Origin: CALKXV01 sp965228905
GTDB taxonomy: Bacteria; Pseudomonadota; Alphaproteobacteria; Rhodobacterales; Rhodobacteraceae
Assembly: GCA_965228905.1 (NCBI GenBank)
Contig: CBDDII010000003.1
Span: 434,001 to 498,000, forward strand
Length of the DNA stretch: 64,000 nucleotides
Reading direction: 5' to 3'
Shown: positions 42,977-50,637 of the stretch, piece by piece
Numbering within the stretch: the stretch's first letter is position 1
How the letters are laid out: every line of letters starts with the position of its first letter
Notes under the pieces: generated by a model
Databases searched by the model: none
The model's input: only the letters and a program-made list of their open reading frames with translations
Told to the model about the DNA's origin: nothing
Program-made: the position numbers and the translations under genes

Positions 42977-43420
42977 ATGGGACTGGGCAGTGGCGTCGGG
43001 GAAGTAGACCCCGACGAAGCGTGGGGTATTTTAAAAAGTAACGAGACTGCCCGTCTTATTGATGTCAGGACTCGCGCCGAATGGGGATTTGTCGGCGTGC
43101 CTGATACCCGGGAGTTGGAGCAGACACCGATCTTCATCGAGTGGGCGTCCTATCCCGACATGTCCGTGAACCCGGCGTTTGCCGCAGAGGTCGAAGCAGC
43201 CATCGGGTCGGAGAACCCCGGGACGCTGCTGTTCCTTTGTCGGTCGGGAGCACGATCCTTGCAGGCTGCCATGGCGGTCACCGATCACTTTGCCCGCGCG
43301 GGCAAAGAGGTGACCTGTCTGAACGTTGCCGAAGGTTTCGAGGGTGATGTGGACGCGTCGGGACACCGGGGCAGCCAGAATGGATGGAAAGCCCGGGGGC
43401 TGGCATGGCGCCAGTCGTAA
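42977..43420 (+). CDS. Rhodanese-like domain protein
   Basis: 147 residues, single rhodanese domain: LIDVRTRAEWGFVGVPD and the active loop FLCRSGARS with its catalytic cysteine. Sulfur transfer or a related cysteine-based chemistry is likely. ATG 42977 was chosen over the TTG directly before it. It precedes dnaA by 24 bp on the same strand, so dnaA may share its transcript. Confidence 0.88.
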   Translation: MGLGSGVGEVDPDEAWGILKSNETARLIDVRTRAEWGFVGVPDTRELEQTPIFIEWASYPDMSVNPAFAAEVEAAIGSENPGTLLFLCRSGARSLQAAMAVTDHFARAGKEVTCLNVAEGFEGDVDASGHRGSQNGWKARGLAWRQS

Positions 43421-43444
43421 AGCAGAGGACGCAGTGGGCTAAGA

Positions 43445-44818
43445 ATGACAAATCAATCCTGGGGACAGGTTCGTGAGAACCTTTTATCGACTGTCGGCAA
43501 GAACAACTATGTGAACTGGATCGAGCCGTTGGAGTTTTCGCAACTTGAAGGCGGCGTGGCGACCTTTCTGGTGCCGACCAGTTTCATGGGCAACTGGGTG
43601 TCGCGGAACTTTGGCGACAAGATCCTTGCCGAACTTTCCAAGGCCGGAGAGCGCGTGACGCGCGTGGAGTTTTCCGTGCCCGATTCCGCGATAGCCTCGG
43701 CACCGTCGGCTTCGGAAAAGGCGAAGCCGTCGATCAAGCCCTCGGGCCTGAACGGTGCCAGCGCGGGCAATCTTGAAAAGCCGGGCGCGCCTCTGGATGC
43801 GCGGTTCACCTTTGACAGTTTCGTTGTCGGCAAGCCGAACGAATTGGCCCACGCAGCGGCACGGCGTGTGGCCGAGGGCGGTGTGGTCACGTTCAACCCC
43901 TTGTTCCTTTACGGCGGCGTCGGGCTTGGCAAGACGCACCTGATGCACGCCATCGCCTGGGAATTGAGCAAGCGCTCGCCGGAATTGAAGGTCGTTTACC
44001 TGTCTGCCGAACAGTTCATGTATCGCTTCGTGCAGGCGCTACGCGACAAGGACATGATCGCCTTCAAGCAGTTGTTCCGCTCGGTCGATGTCTTGATGAT
44101 CGACGACGTTCAGTTCATCGCGGGCAAGGATGCGACGCAGGAAGAGTTCTTTCACACCTTCAACGCGCTGGTGGATCAGAACAAGCAGATCATCGTCAGT
44201 TCCGACAGCGCGCCGACCGACATCGACGGCATCGACGACCGGATCGTCAGCCGGTTGCAGTCGGGTCTGGTGGTCGATCTGCATCCGACAAACTACGAAT
44301 TGCGGCTTGGGATCCTTCAACAGAAGGCCGAGCAGTTCTCGGCCCAGTTCCCGAACCTTGATGTTCAGGACGGGGTGCTGGAATTTCTTGCGCACCGGAT
44401 TTCGTCGAACGTGCGGGTTCTGGAAGGCGCCTTGATGCGGCTTTTTGCATTCGGGTCGCTAGTCGGGCGCGAGATCACGATGGAACTGACGCAGGATTGC
44501 CTGTCGGATGTTCTGCGTGCAAGCGACCGAAAGATCACGGTCGAGGAAATCCAGCGCAAGGTCAGCGACCATTTCAACATCCGTCTGTCGGATCTGATCG
44601 GCCCGAAGCGGGTACGCACCTTTGCCCGGCCGCGCCAGATCGCCATGTATCTGTCCAAACAGTTGACCTCGCGGTCGCTGCCGGAAATCGGGCGACGCTT
44701 TGGGGGGCGCGACCACACCACCGTGATGCACGGTGTGCGCAAGATCGAAGAGCTGATGCAAAAGGACAGCCAGATCGCCGACGACATCGAGATGTTGCGC
44801 CGCGCTCTGGAAGCCTAG
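43445..44818 (+). CDS. dnaA: Chromosomal replication initiator DnaA
   Basis: 457 residues. Domain I (SWGQVRENLLSTVGKNNYVNWIEPL), a variable linker (about 85-125), AAA+ domain with Walker A GGVGLGKTHL and Walker B VLMIDDVQFI, and domain IV with the DnaA-box binding signature GRDHTTVMHGVRKIEEL. Initiates replication at oriC. It is separated from dnaN by a TauE/SafE gene. I see no DnaA-box cluster beside it, so oriC is probably elsewhere. Confidence 0.97.
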   Translation: MTNQSWGQVRENLLSTVGKNNYVNWIEPLEFSQLEGGVATFLVPTSFMGNWVSRNFGDKILAELSKAGERVTRVEFSVPDSAIASAPSASEKAKPSIKPSGLNGASAGNLEKPGAPLDARFTFDSFVVGKPNELAHAAARRVAEGGVVTFNPLFLYGGVGLGKTHLMHAIAWELSKRSPELKVVYLSAEQFMYRFVQALRDKDMIAFKQLFRSVDVLMIDDVQFIAGKDATQEEFFHTFNALVDQNKQIIVSSDSAPTDIDGIDDRIVSRLQSGLVVDLHPTNYELRLGILQQKAEQFSAQFPNLDVQDGVLEFLAHRISSNVRVLEGALMRLFAFGSLVGREITMELTQDCLSDVLRASDRKITVEEIQRKVSDHFNIRLSDLIGPKRVRTFARPRQIAMYLSKQLTSRSLPEIGRRFGGRDHTTVMHGVRKIEELMQKDSQIADDIEMLRRALEA

Positions 44819-44833
44819 GACCGGAACACCTGT

Positions 44834-45589
44834 TTGATCGAGATCCTGCCCTGGCTGATCCTGGCCGCGCTGACGATTGGAATTGCCAAGGGTGGCCTTG
44901 CGTCGGCCGGCTCCTTGGCTGTGCCGTTTCTTGCGATTTTCATGAACCCTTTGCAGGCAGCAGCGCTTGTGTTGCCTGTTCTGCTCGTGGCGGATGTTGC
45001 AGCACTTTGGTTGTACCGAAACGACTACTCGCTTCGTAATGTCGCGATCCTTGTGCCAGCAATGTTGGCAGGTATCTTCCTTGCAACCGTCATCGTGCCG
45101 TACGTCTCCGAGCCTTTGTTGTTGGCATTCACAGGGTTCGTCGGACTTTGGGCGGTGTTCCGGCGCTGGTTTCAGAAGAATACGGTGACGCCGCAACCGG
45201 CACGGCTTTTGCCAGGTTTGATCTGGGGCTCGATTGCCGGGGTGACGACGTTCATCACCCACTCTGGCGCACCGCCGACCCAGGCTTTTCTCTTGCCGCA
45301 GAACCTTTCGCGTTTCGTCTTTACTGGCACGATGGCGGTCACTTTCGCCCTGGCGAACTTTGCAAAGATACCAAGCTACCATGCCTTGGGATATTTCGAC
45401 GGGCTTGACTGGCCGTTGATCGCTGGTCTGGCCATCGTCGGCCTGATTGGCACGGTGATTGGCCGATGGCTGGTGACAAACATGTCGGACAGGTTCTATT
45501 CCCGCGTCATCGAGATTCTGCTGCTGCTTTTGTCCGGTATCCTGCTGACAAAATCGGCATTGGCGCTGTTTGGCGGGGTAGCCGCTTGA
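44834..45589 (+). CDS. TauE/SafE family permease
   Basis: 251 residues, about eight membrane segments in two halves: LTIGIAKGGLASAGSLAVPFLAIFM and GLIWGSIAGVTTFITHSGAPPTQAFLLPQ. Anion exporter of unknown substrate. It starts at TTG 44834, 15 bases after dnaA, so it is probably co-transcribed with it. It is not close in sequence to the other TauE/SafE protein at 30643. A membrane exporter between dnaA and dnaN is an unusual insertion. Confidence 0.85.
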   Translation: MIEILPWLILAALTIGIAKGGLASAGSLAVPFLAIFMNPLQAAALVLPVLLVADVAALWLYRNDYSLRNVAILVPAMLAGIFLATVIVPYVSEPLLLAFTGFVGLWAVFRRWFQKNTVTPQPARLLPGLIWGSIAGVTTFITHSGAPPTQAFLLPQNLSRFVFTGTMAVTFALANFAKIPSYHALGYFDGLDWPLIAGLAIVGLIGTVIGRWLVTNMSDRFYSRVIEILLLLLSGILLTKSALALFGGVAA

Positions 45590-45684
45590 CGCGCCTTGGC
45601 AGCAGGGCGAAAGTCTCGCAAAACCATTGCACTGGGCGGGAAAAGCGATAGTTTGGCCGTCCCGATAGATGTGAGGGCAGGGTC

Positions 45685-46803
45685 ATGGAATTCTCGATCG
45701 AACGCGCGGCGCTTTTGAAAGCTGTTGCTCAGGCACAGTCGGTGGTCGAACGGCGAAACACCATCCCGATCCTTGCCAACGTGTTGATCGAGGCCGAGGG
45801 CGATCAGGTATCGTTCCGGGCCACGGATCTGGACATCGAAGTGGTCGATCAGGCCCCTGCCAAGGTCAGCCGTGCGGGTGCGACGACGGTCAGCGCCGTC
45901 ACCTTTCATGAAATCGTCCGCAAGCTGCCCGATGGTGCCTTGGTCACGATCACCGACGATGGCGCCTCGGGTCGCATGTCGGTCGAGGCGGGGCGGTCGA
46001 ATTTTTCGCTCGCCACGCTTCCGAAAGAAGATTTTCCGGTCATGGCATCGTCGGAGTACGAGGCGAATTTCGCGGCTTCGGCACCCGTTTTGCGGCGGTT
46101 GTTCGACAAGTCGAAGTTCGCGATCTCGACCGAGGAAACGCGGTACTATCTGAATGGCGTCTACATGCATGTGGCCGATGCCGACGGTGCACAGGTGTTG
46201 CGCTGCGTGGCGACCGATGGCCACAGGCTGGCGCGGATTGACGCGGATCTGCCGGATGGCGCGGGCAGTATGCCCGGCGTGATCGTGCCGCGAAAGACGG
46301 TTGGCGAGTTGCGGAAACTCCTGGACGATGACGAGGCTCAGATCGCGGTCAGCGTTTCGGAGACCAAGGTGCGATTTGCCACGCCCGGCATTACCCTGAC
46401 CTCGAAAGTGATCGACGGGACGTTTCCCGACTACACGCGCGTTATTCCCGCCGGGAACACCAAGCGGCTTGAGGTGGATGCCGCCGAGTTTGCGCAAGCC
46501 GTCGATCGTGTCGCGACGGTGAGTTCCGAACGGTCGCGCGCGGTGAAACTGGCGCTGGATGAAGATCGGCTGGTCTTGTCGGTCAACGCGCCCGACAGTG
46601 GTGCGGCCGAGGAAGAACTGGCGGTCGCCTATCCGGACGAGCCTTTGGAGATCGGGTTCAACGCCAAGTATCTTTTGGAAATTGCCAGCCAGGTGGACCG
46701 CGAGAACGCCGTCTTCCTGTTCAATTCCGCCGGTGATCCGACGCTGATGCGCGAAGGCAGCGACGAAACGGCGGTTTATGTCGTGATGCCGATGCGGGTG
46801 TGA
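45685..46803 (+). CDS. dnaN: DNA polymerase III sliding clamp (beta)
   Basis: 372 residues, three clamp domains. FSIERAALLKAVAQAQSVVERRNTIPILANVLIEA at the start, LRCVATDGHRLARID in the middle, and the C-terminal YVVMPMRV that lines the protein-binding cleft. It encircles DNA as a homodimer. Its stop overlaps the recF start by 4 bp (GTGA). Confidence 0.97.
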   Translation: MEFSIERAALLKAVAQAQSVVERRNTIPILANVLIEAEGDQVSFRATDLDIEVVDQAPAKVSRAGATTVSAVTFHEIVRKLPDGALVTITDDGASGRMSVEAGRSNFSLATLPKEDFPVMASSEYEANFAASAPVLRRLFDKSKFAISTEETRYYLNGVYMHVADADGAQVLRCVATDGHRLARIDADLPDGAGSMPGVIVPRKTVGELRKLLDDDEAQIAVSVSETKVRFATPGITLTSKVIDGTFPDYTRVIPAGNTKRLEVDAAEFAQAVDRVATVSSERSRAVKLALDEDRLVLSVNAPDSGAAEEELAVAYPDEPLEIGFNAKYLLEIASQVDRENAVFLFNSAGDPTLMREGSDETAVYVVMPMRV

Positions 46804-47903
46804 CCGGGCTTTCCGTCACGCAACTGACCCTGTCGCATTTCCGGTCGCACCGGAGAACCACGCTTGATGTCGACGCACGCCCGATTGCCATTTTCGGGCC
46901 GAACGGTGCGGGCAAGACCAACATTCTGGAAGCCGTATCGCTGTTGTCCCCCGGTCGCGGTCTGCGCCGTGCCGGTGCCGATGAACTGATCCGCCGCCCC
47001 GAGGCACTGGGCTGGAAAGTTTCAGCGCTGGTGCGGAACGGGGGACAGGTACACGAGGTGGAATCCTCAGCGGAACCCGGACAATCGCGGCAGGTGCGCA
47101 TAGACAGCAAGACCGCACCTCAGGTGGCGCTTGGCCGTGTGGCCCGGATTGTCTGGCTGATCCCCGCGATGGATCGACTTTGGATCGAGGGCGCCGACGG
47201 TCGGCGGCGATTCCTTGATCGCATGACGATGAGTTTCGAACCGTCCCACGCCGAGGCGGTTCTGACCTATGAAAAGGCCATGCGCGAACGGAACCGCCTT
47301 TTGAAGGACATGGTGCGCGATGCTCATTGGTACACTGCGCTTGAACGACAGATGGCCGATGCCGGAGCGCGGATGGTGCAGAATCGCCGATCTGCCCTGT
47401 TGCGCCTGGCTGCCGCCCAGGAAGCGTCGGAAACCGCCTTTCCCTCTGCCAGGTTGGCGCTTGTTCATCCAGAGGCCGATTTGCCCGAAAACGCGAATGA
47501 TCTGGCGACGCTTCTGGACGAAAATCGCCAGCGCGACCTGCGAGCGGCGCGAACACTTGCGGGGCCGCACCGGATGGACCTTCACGCGGTCTATGCCGAC
47601 AAGGAGGTTGCGGCGGCTCAGTGTTCGACCGGGGAACAAAAGGCGCTTTTGATTTCGCTGGTTCTGTCCAACGCACGCGCTTTGGCCAAAGATCTGGGGG
47701 CTGCTCCGATGATCCTGCTGGATGAGGTCGCGGCCCATTTGGATGCGGGACGGCGGGCGGCGCTTTATGACGAGATTTGCGCCCTTGGCGCACAGGCCTG
47801 GATGACGGGCACCGGGGCGGAGTCGTTTGCCGAACTTGGTGACCGGGCCCAGCATCTTGAAGTTGTCGACGAATCGGGCGAAAGTCGCATAGAACAAAAA
47901 TAG
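46800..47903 (+). CDS. recF: DNA replication and repair protein RecF
   Basis: 367 residues, ABC-type ATPase. Walker A GPNGAGKTN near residue 33, the signature CSTGEQKALLISL, and Walker B APMILLDEVAAHLD. It helps RecOR load RecA at gaps; recO is at 27478. GTG start coupled to dnaN. gyrB, which often follows recF, is not next; a VOC gene is. Confidence 0.95.
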   Translation: MTGLSVTQLTLSHFRSHRRTTLDVDARPIAIFGPNGAGKTNILEAVSLLSPGRGLRRAGADELIRRPEALGWKVSALVRNGGQVHEVESSAEPGQSRQVRIDSKTAPQVALGRVARIVWLIPAMDRLWIEGADGRRRFLDRMTMSFEPSHAEAVLTYEKAMRERNRLLKDMVRDAHWYTALERQMADAGARMVQNRRSALLRLAAAQEASETAFPSARLALVHPEADLPENANDLATLLDENRQRDLRAARTLAGPHRMDLHAVYADKEVAAAQCSTGEQKALLISLVLSNARALAKDLGAAPMILLDEVAAHLDAGRRAALYDEICALGAQAWMTGTGAESFAELGDRAQHLEVVDESGESRIEQK

Positions 47904-47919
47904 AACATTTGAGGAAAAC

Positions 47920-48351
47920 ATGACACCACAACGGGTTAGCCTGATCACGCTTGGTGTGTCCGATCTGGATCAGGCACGCGATTTCTATGGCGCTTTGGGC
48001 TGGGAGCCGGTGCCGTCCCCGCCATCCGTCGTCTTTTACCAATTGGACGGGCAGGTGCTTGGCCTGTTCGGGCTTGAGCCGCTGGCCGAGGATCAGGGCC
48101 GCCCCGGTGCCGTGCTTGGGGTTGGCGCGTCGACCCTTGCCCAGAATTTCCCCGACAGGGAAAGCGTCGATGCCGCCTTTGAAAAGGCGCTGGCCGCCGG
48201 GGCCACCGCTTTGAAGGCGCCAGAGGCGGTGTTTTGGGGCGGATATTCGGGATATTACGCCGACCCGGACGGTCACGTCTGGGAACTTGCGCACAACCCC
48301 TTCTGGCAGATCGACCCAACCGGGCGGATCACCATTCCCGCCGAAGGCTGA
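47920..48351 (+). CDS. VOC-fold (glyoxalase-like) protein
   Basis: 143 residues. RVSLITLGVSDLDQARDFYGALGWEPVPSPPSVVFYQLDGQVLGLFG and GGYSGYYADPDGHVWELAHNPFW are typical VOC blocks, with the HVWE glutamate as a metal ligand. The substrate is unknown. It lies 16 bp after recF. It differs from the VOC protein at 42428 in length and C-terminus. Confidence 0.87.
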   Translation: MTPQRVSLITLGVSDLDQARDFYGALGWEPVPSPPSVVFYQLDGQVLGLFGLEPLAEDQGRPGAVLGVGASTLAQNFPDRESVDAAFEKALAAGATALKAPEAVFWGGYSGYYADPDGHVWELAHNPFWQIDPTGRITIPAEG

Positions 48352-48458
48352 CGCGCGTTTCTGCCATGCAACGATGCAGTTTTGCGGGGCTGAACGGCCG
48401 ACATATTCTTGCCTCACACCGGCGTTAGCTTATGGTCCGTGCGTTGAAGGGGAAGACC

Positions 48459-49298
48459 ATGCGTCACATGCTTGCTGCCGTCTTTGGATTGTTTCTGGCT
48501 TTGCCCGTGCAGGCGGAAGATGACGCTGGCGCAAGCGAATTGACCAAGTTGATGACGGCTTATGACGCGCGGGGATGGGAAGCGGTCGGTCGTTTGAACA
48601 TCGGCTGGTCCGGCATGTGTTCCGGTGCCTTGATTGCGCCGAACCTGGTGCTGACGGCGGGCCATTGCCTGTACAGCGGCAACGACGGCGAGATTGTCGA
48701 TCCCACGACCATCGAGTTTCTGGCCGGGTATCGACAAGGCCGTGCCTCGGCCAAGCGCAAGGTGCGCCGTGCGGTGATCCACCCCGAATATTCCTATTCC
48801 GGCCCCGAGACCAACGAAACGGTTCCCTACGATCTGGCCATCCTGGAATTGCAGTCGCCGATCCAACTGCCGCACATCCAGCCTTTTCAAATCGGCAAGC
48901 GGCCGCGCAAAGGGGCCAGTGTCGGCGTTGTTTCCTATGCAAGAAGCCGCGCGGATTCGCCTTCGATCCAGAAGGTTTGCCATGTTCTGGCGCGTCCGGC
49001 GGGAACGATTGTTCTTTCCTGTGACGTGGATTTCGGGGCCTCTGGCGCGCCTGTTTTTGCCGAGATCGACGGCAAACCGCAGATCGTTTCGGTGATCTCG
49101 GCCATGTCGACGGTCCGGGGTCGCCCGGTGGCCTTTGGCACCCGGCTTTACAAACCGATCAATACGTTGAAAGCGATGTTGGCCAGCGGCGATGTGGTGT
49201 CCGCGAAGAAGCCCGCCAATGTCGCTGCCAAACGGATGAAGCCGAAAGCGCCGAGGGTACTGAATGGTGGCGGGGGCGCAAAGTTCCTGAAACCCTGA
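48459..49298 (+). CDS. Exported trypsin-like serine protease (S1 fold)
   Basis: 279 residues. Signal peptide MRHMLAAVFGLFLALPVQA, then a chymotrypsin fold. The triad is seen as His in LTAGHCLY, Asp in PYDLAILEL and Ser in FGASGAPVF, where the usual GDSGG is replaced by GASGAP. The C-terminus is basic and Lys/Pro-rich. ATG 48459 has AAGGGGAAG upstream; 48432 is a longer option. A related gene follows directly. A protease role is plausible, but the altered serine motif leaves specificity open. Confidence 0.83.
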   Translation: MRHMLAAVFGLFLALPVQAEDDAGASELTKLMTAYDARGWEAVGRLNIGWSGMCSGALIAPNLVLTAGHCLYSGNDGEIVDPTTIEFLAGYRQGRASAKRKVRRAVIHPEYSYSGPETNETVPYDLAILELQSPIQLPHIQPFQIGKRPRKGASVGVVSYARSRADSPSIQKVCHVLARPAGTIVLSCDVDFGASGAPVFAEIDGKPQIVSVISAMSTVRGRPVAFGTRLYKPINTLKAMLASGDVVSAKKPANVAAKRMKPKAPRVLNGGGGAKFLKP

Positions 49299-49343
49299 GA
49301 GTTTGGCTTGACGCGCTGGTGCTGGTGCGCCTTGTTTCGCTTC

Positions 49344-49997
49344 ATGTTTTTGCGCCTGTTCACACTGCTTGCCCTCTCACCCGTATTGGCTGAGGCCCAG
49401 GACGCCATGACCGCGGCAGGGCGGTTGGAGTTTGTTGGAAAAGGCGGCTCTTGCTCGGCAGTCCTTGTAAAGCCTGACGTGATCGCGACGGCGGCGCATT
49501 GTGCCACGAAAAGAGACCAGGTGTTCCGCGTCGGTGATGGATTGACGGGGGCCGTCTTTCTGGTGTCCGAATTCGTCAGACATCCACTTTACGAACAGGC
49601 AAGCAACCGCGTGGACTGGAAACTTCGCTTTGATGTGGCCGTTGGCAGATTGGCAAAGCCTGTGCCGGCGTCGCGTGCAAGGCCCTTGGAAATCGGCGAC
49701 GTTGCACGAGAAGGCGAGGAGCTTTTTCTCGTGTCCTGGCGGAAGGATGAAACCGAGGCGCCGCGTCAGCGCAAGTGCCAGGTGATCGCTGGTGTCGAGG
49801 GTCTGGTAACGCTTGGCTGTGCCGTGCTGGGCGGGGAAAGTGGTGCGCCGGTTCTGCGAGAGACGGATGATGGCCTGGAACTGGTCGCGATCATCAGCAG
49901 TAGGACGCGGCAATTCTTTCGACCCGTCGCGCAGGCTTCGGACGTGCGCTTGCGGCTTCAACCCCTGTTCGACGAACTTGGCAAATCCGCCCCTTGA
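49344..49997 (+). CDS. Exported trypsin-like serine protease (S1 fold), second copy
   Basis: 217 residues. Signal peptide MFLRLFTLLALSPVLAEA. His in ATAAHCATK, Asp in RFDVAVGRL and Ser in GGESGAPVL form the triad; GESGAP resembles the first copy's GASGAP. It is shorter and otherwise diverged. ATG 49344 suits the signal peptide; TTG 49308, ten bases after the first gene, would put an odd Trp/Cys-rich stretch in front. The pair looks like an old tandem duplication. Confidence 0.78.
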   Translation: MFLRLFTLLALSPVLAEAQDAMTAAGRLEFVGKGGSCSAVLVKPDVIATAAHCATKRDQVFRVGDGLTGAVFLVSEFVRHPLYEQASNRVDWKLRFDVAVGRLAKPVPASRARPLEIGDVAREGEELFLVSWRKDETEAPRQRKCQVIAGVEGLVTLGCAVLGGESGAPVLRETDDGLELVAIISSRTRQFFRPVAQASDVRLRLQPLFDELGKSAP

Positions 49998-50023
49998 ACC
50001 AATAAATTCCCTTTCCTACATCT
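49993..50023 (+). promoter_or_regulatory. Likely RpoH heat-shock promoter for hsp20
   Basis: CTTG (49993-49996), an 18 bp spacer and CCTACAT (50015-50021) match the alphaproteobacterial RpoH pattern CTTG-N17/18-CYTATNT at all but one position. It overlaps the stop codon of the upstream protease gene and would give a leader of about 95 bases. Confidence 0.55.
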
Positions 50024-50077
50024 GTTGCGTCAGGCGCCGAAACCGGGTCTGGCAACAGTCAAATCACGGGTTTTCGC

Positions 50078-50123
50078 CCTTTGCGGGAAGGCCCATCACT
50101 ATCGCTCTATGGAGGATAACCCT
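50078..50123 (+). ncRNA. ROSE-like RNA thermometer in the hsp20 leader
   Basis: The ribosome binding site GGAGGA (50111-50116) can pair with TCGCTC (50102-50107) across the loop TAT. The helix is flawed by a G-G and a C-A opposition, and UCGCU fits the UYGCU consensus of ROSE elements. A further hairpin (GGG, loop TTTTCG, CCC at 50078-50089) lies upstream. Heat would free the binding site. Confidence 0.55.
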
Positions 50124-50582
50124 ATGCGTAGGTTTGATCTTGCACCGCTTTACCGTGCTACCGTCGGCTTTGACCAGATTGCCGACATGATGGATCGGGT
50201 ATTGACCGACAACCAATCGGCCCCGTCCTACCCCCCTTACAACATCGAAAAGACCGCGGATGATGCATGGCGCATTTCGATCGCCGTGGCCGGATTTTCG
50301 GAAGATGACCTTTCCGTCGAGGTTCGCGAAAACGCGCTTTTCGTCGCAGCAAAGAAATCCGACGACGGCGAAGACAAGACCTATCTGCACCGTGGTATCG
50401 CCAACCGTGCCTTCGAGCGGCGCTTTGCCCTTGCCGACCACGTGCGTGTCTCGGGTGCCAGCCATGTGAACGGCATGTTGCACATCGACCTTGTGCGCGA
50501 AGTCCCCGAAGCCCTGAAGCCGCGTCAGATCGCGATTTCCAGCGGCGAAACACTTGAGGCGAAGGCTGTCGAAGGCAAGTAA
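50124..50582 (+). CDS. Hsp20-family small heat-shock protein
   Basis: 152 residues. RRFDLAPLYRATVGFDQI at the N-terminus is IbpA-like, followed by an alpha-crystallin domain (YNIEKTADDAWRISIAVAGF, FERRFALADHVRVSGASHVNGMLHIDLVREVPE) and a C-terminal RQIAIS in the place of the I-x-I/V oligomer motif. It holds unfolded proteins for refolding. ATG 50124 has GGAGG eight bases upstream. Control is probably both transcriptional (RpoH) and by the thermometer. Confidence 0.93.
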   Translation: MRRFDLAPLYRATVGFDQIADMMDRVLTDNQSAPSYPPYNIEKTADDAWRISIAVAGFSEDDLSVEVRENALFVAAKKSDDGEDKTYLHRGIANRAFERRFALADHVRVSGASHVNGMLHIDLVREVPEALKPRQIAISSGETLEAKAVEGK

Positions 50583-50602
50583 CCTGAACGCCATCCAATA
50601 AA

Positions 50603-50637
50603 CGCCCGGGGCAATGCTCCGGGCGCTTTCGTTTATT
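50603..50637. terminator. Terminator between hsp20 and the aldehyde dehydrogenase
   Basis: CGCCCGGGGC (50603-50612), loop AAT, GCTCCGGGCG (50616-50625), then CTTTCGTTTATT. Nine of ten pairs plus a G-U. It lies between convergent genes. Confidence 0.65.

Noticed and set aside
42794..43444. oriC beside dnaA
   Set aside because: No DnaA-box cluster or AT-rich unwinding region is visible; in alphaproteobacteria oriC is often not at dnaA.
46816..48417. 533-codon minus-strand frame across recF and the VOC gene
   Set aside because: Arg/Pro-rich shadow frame with no motif.
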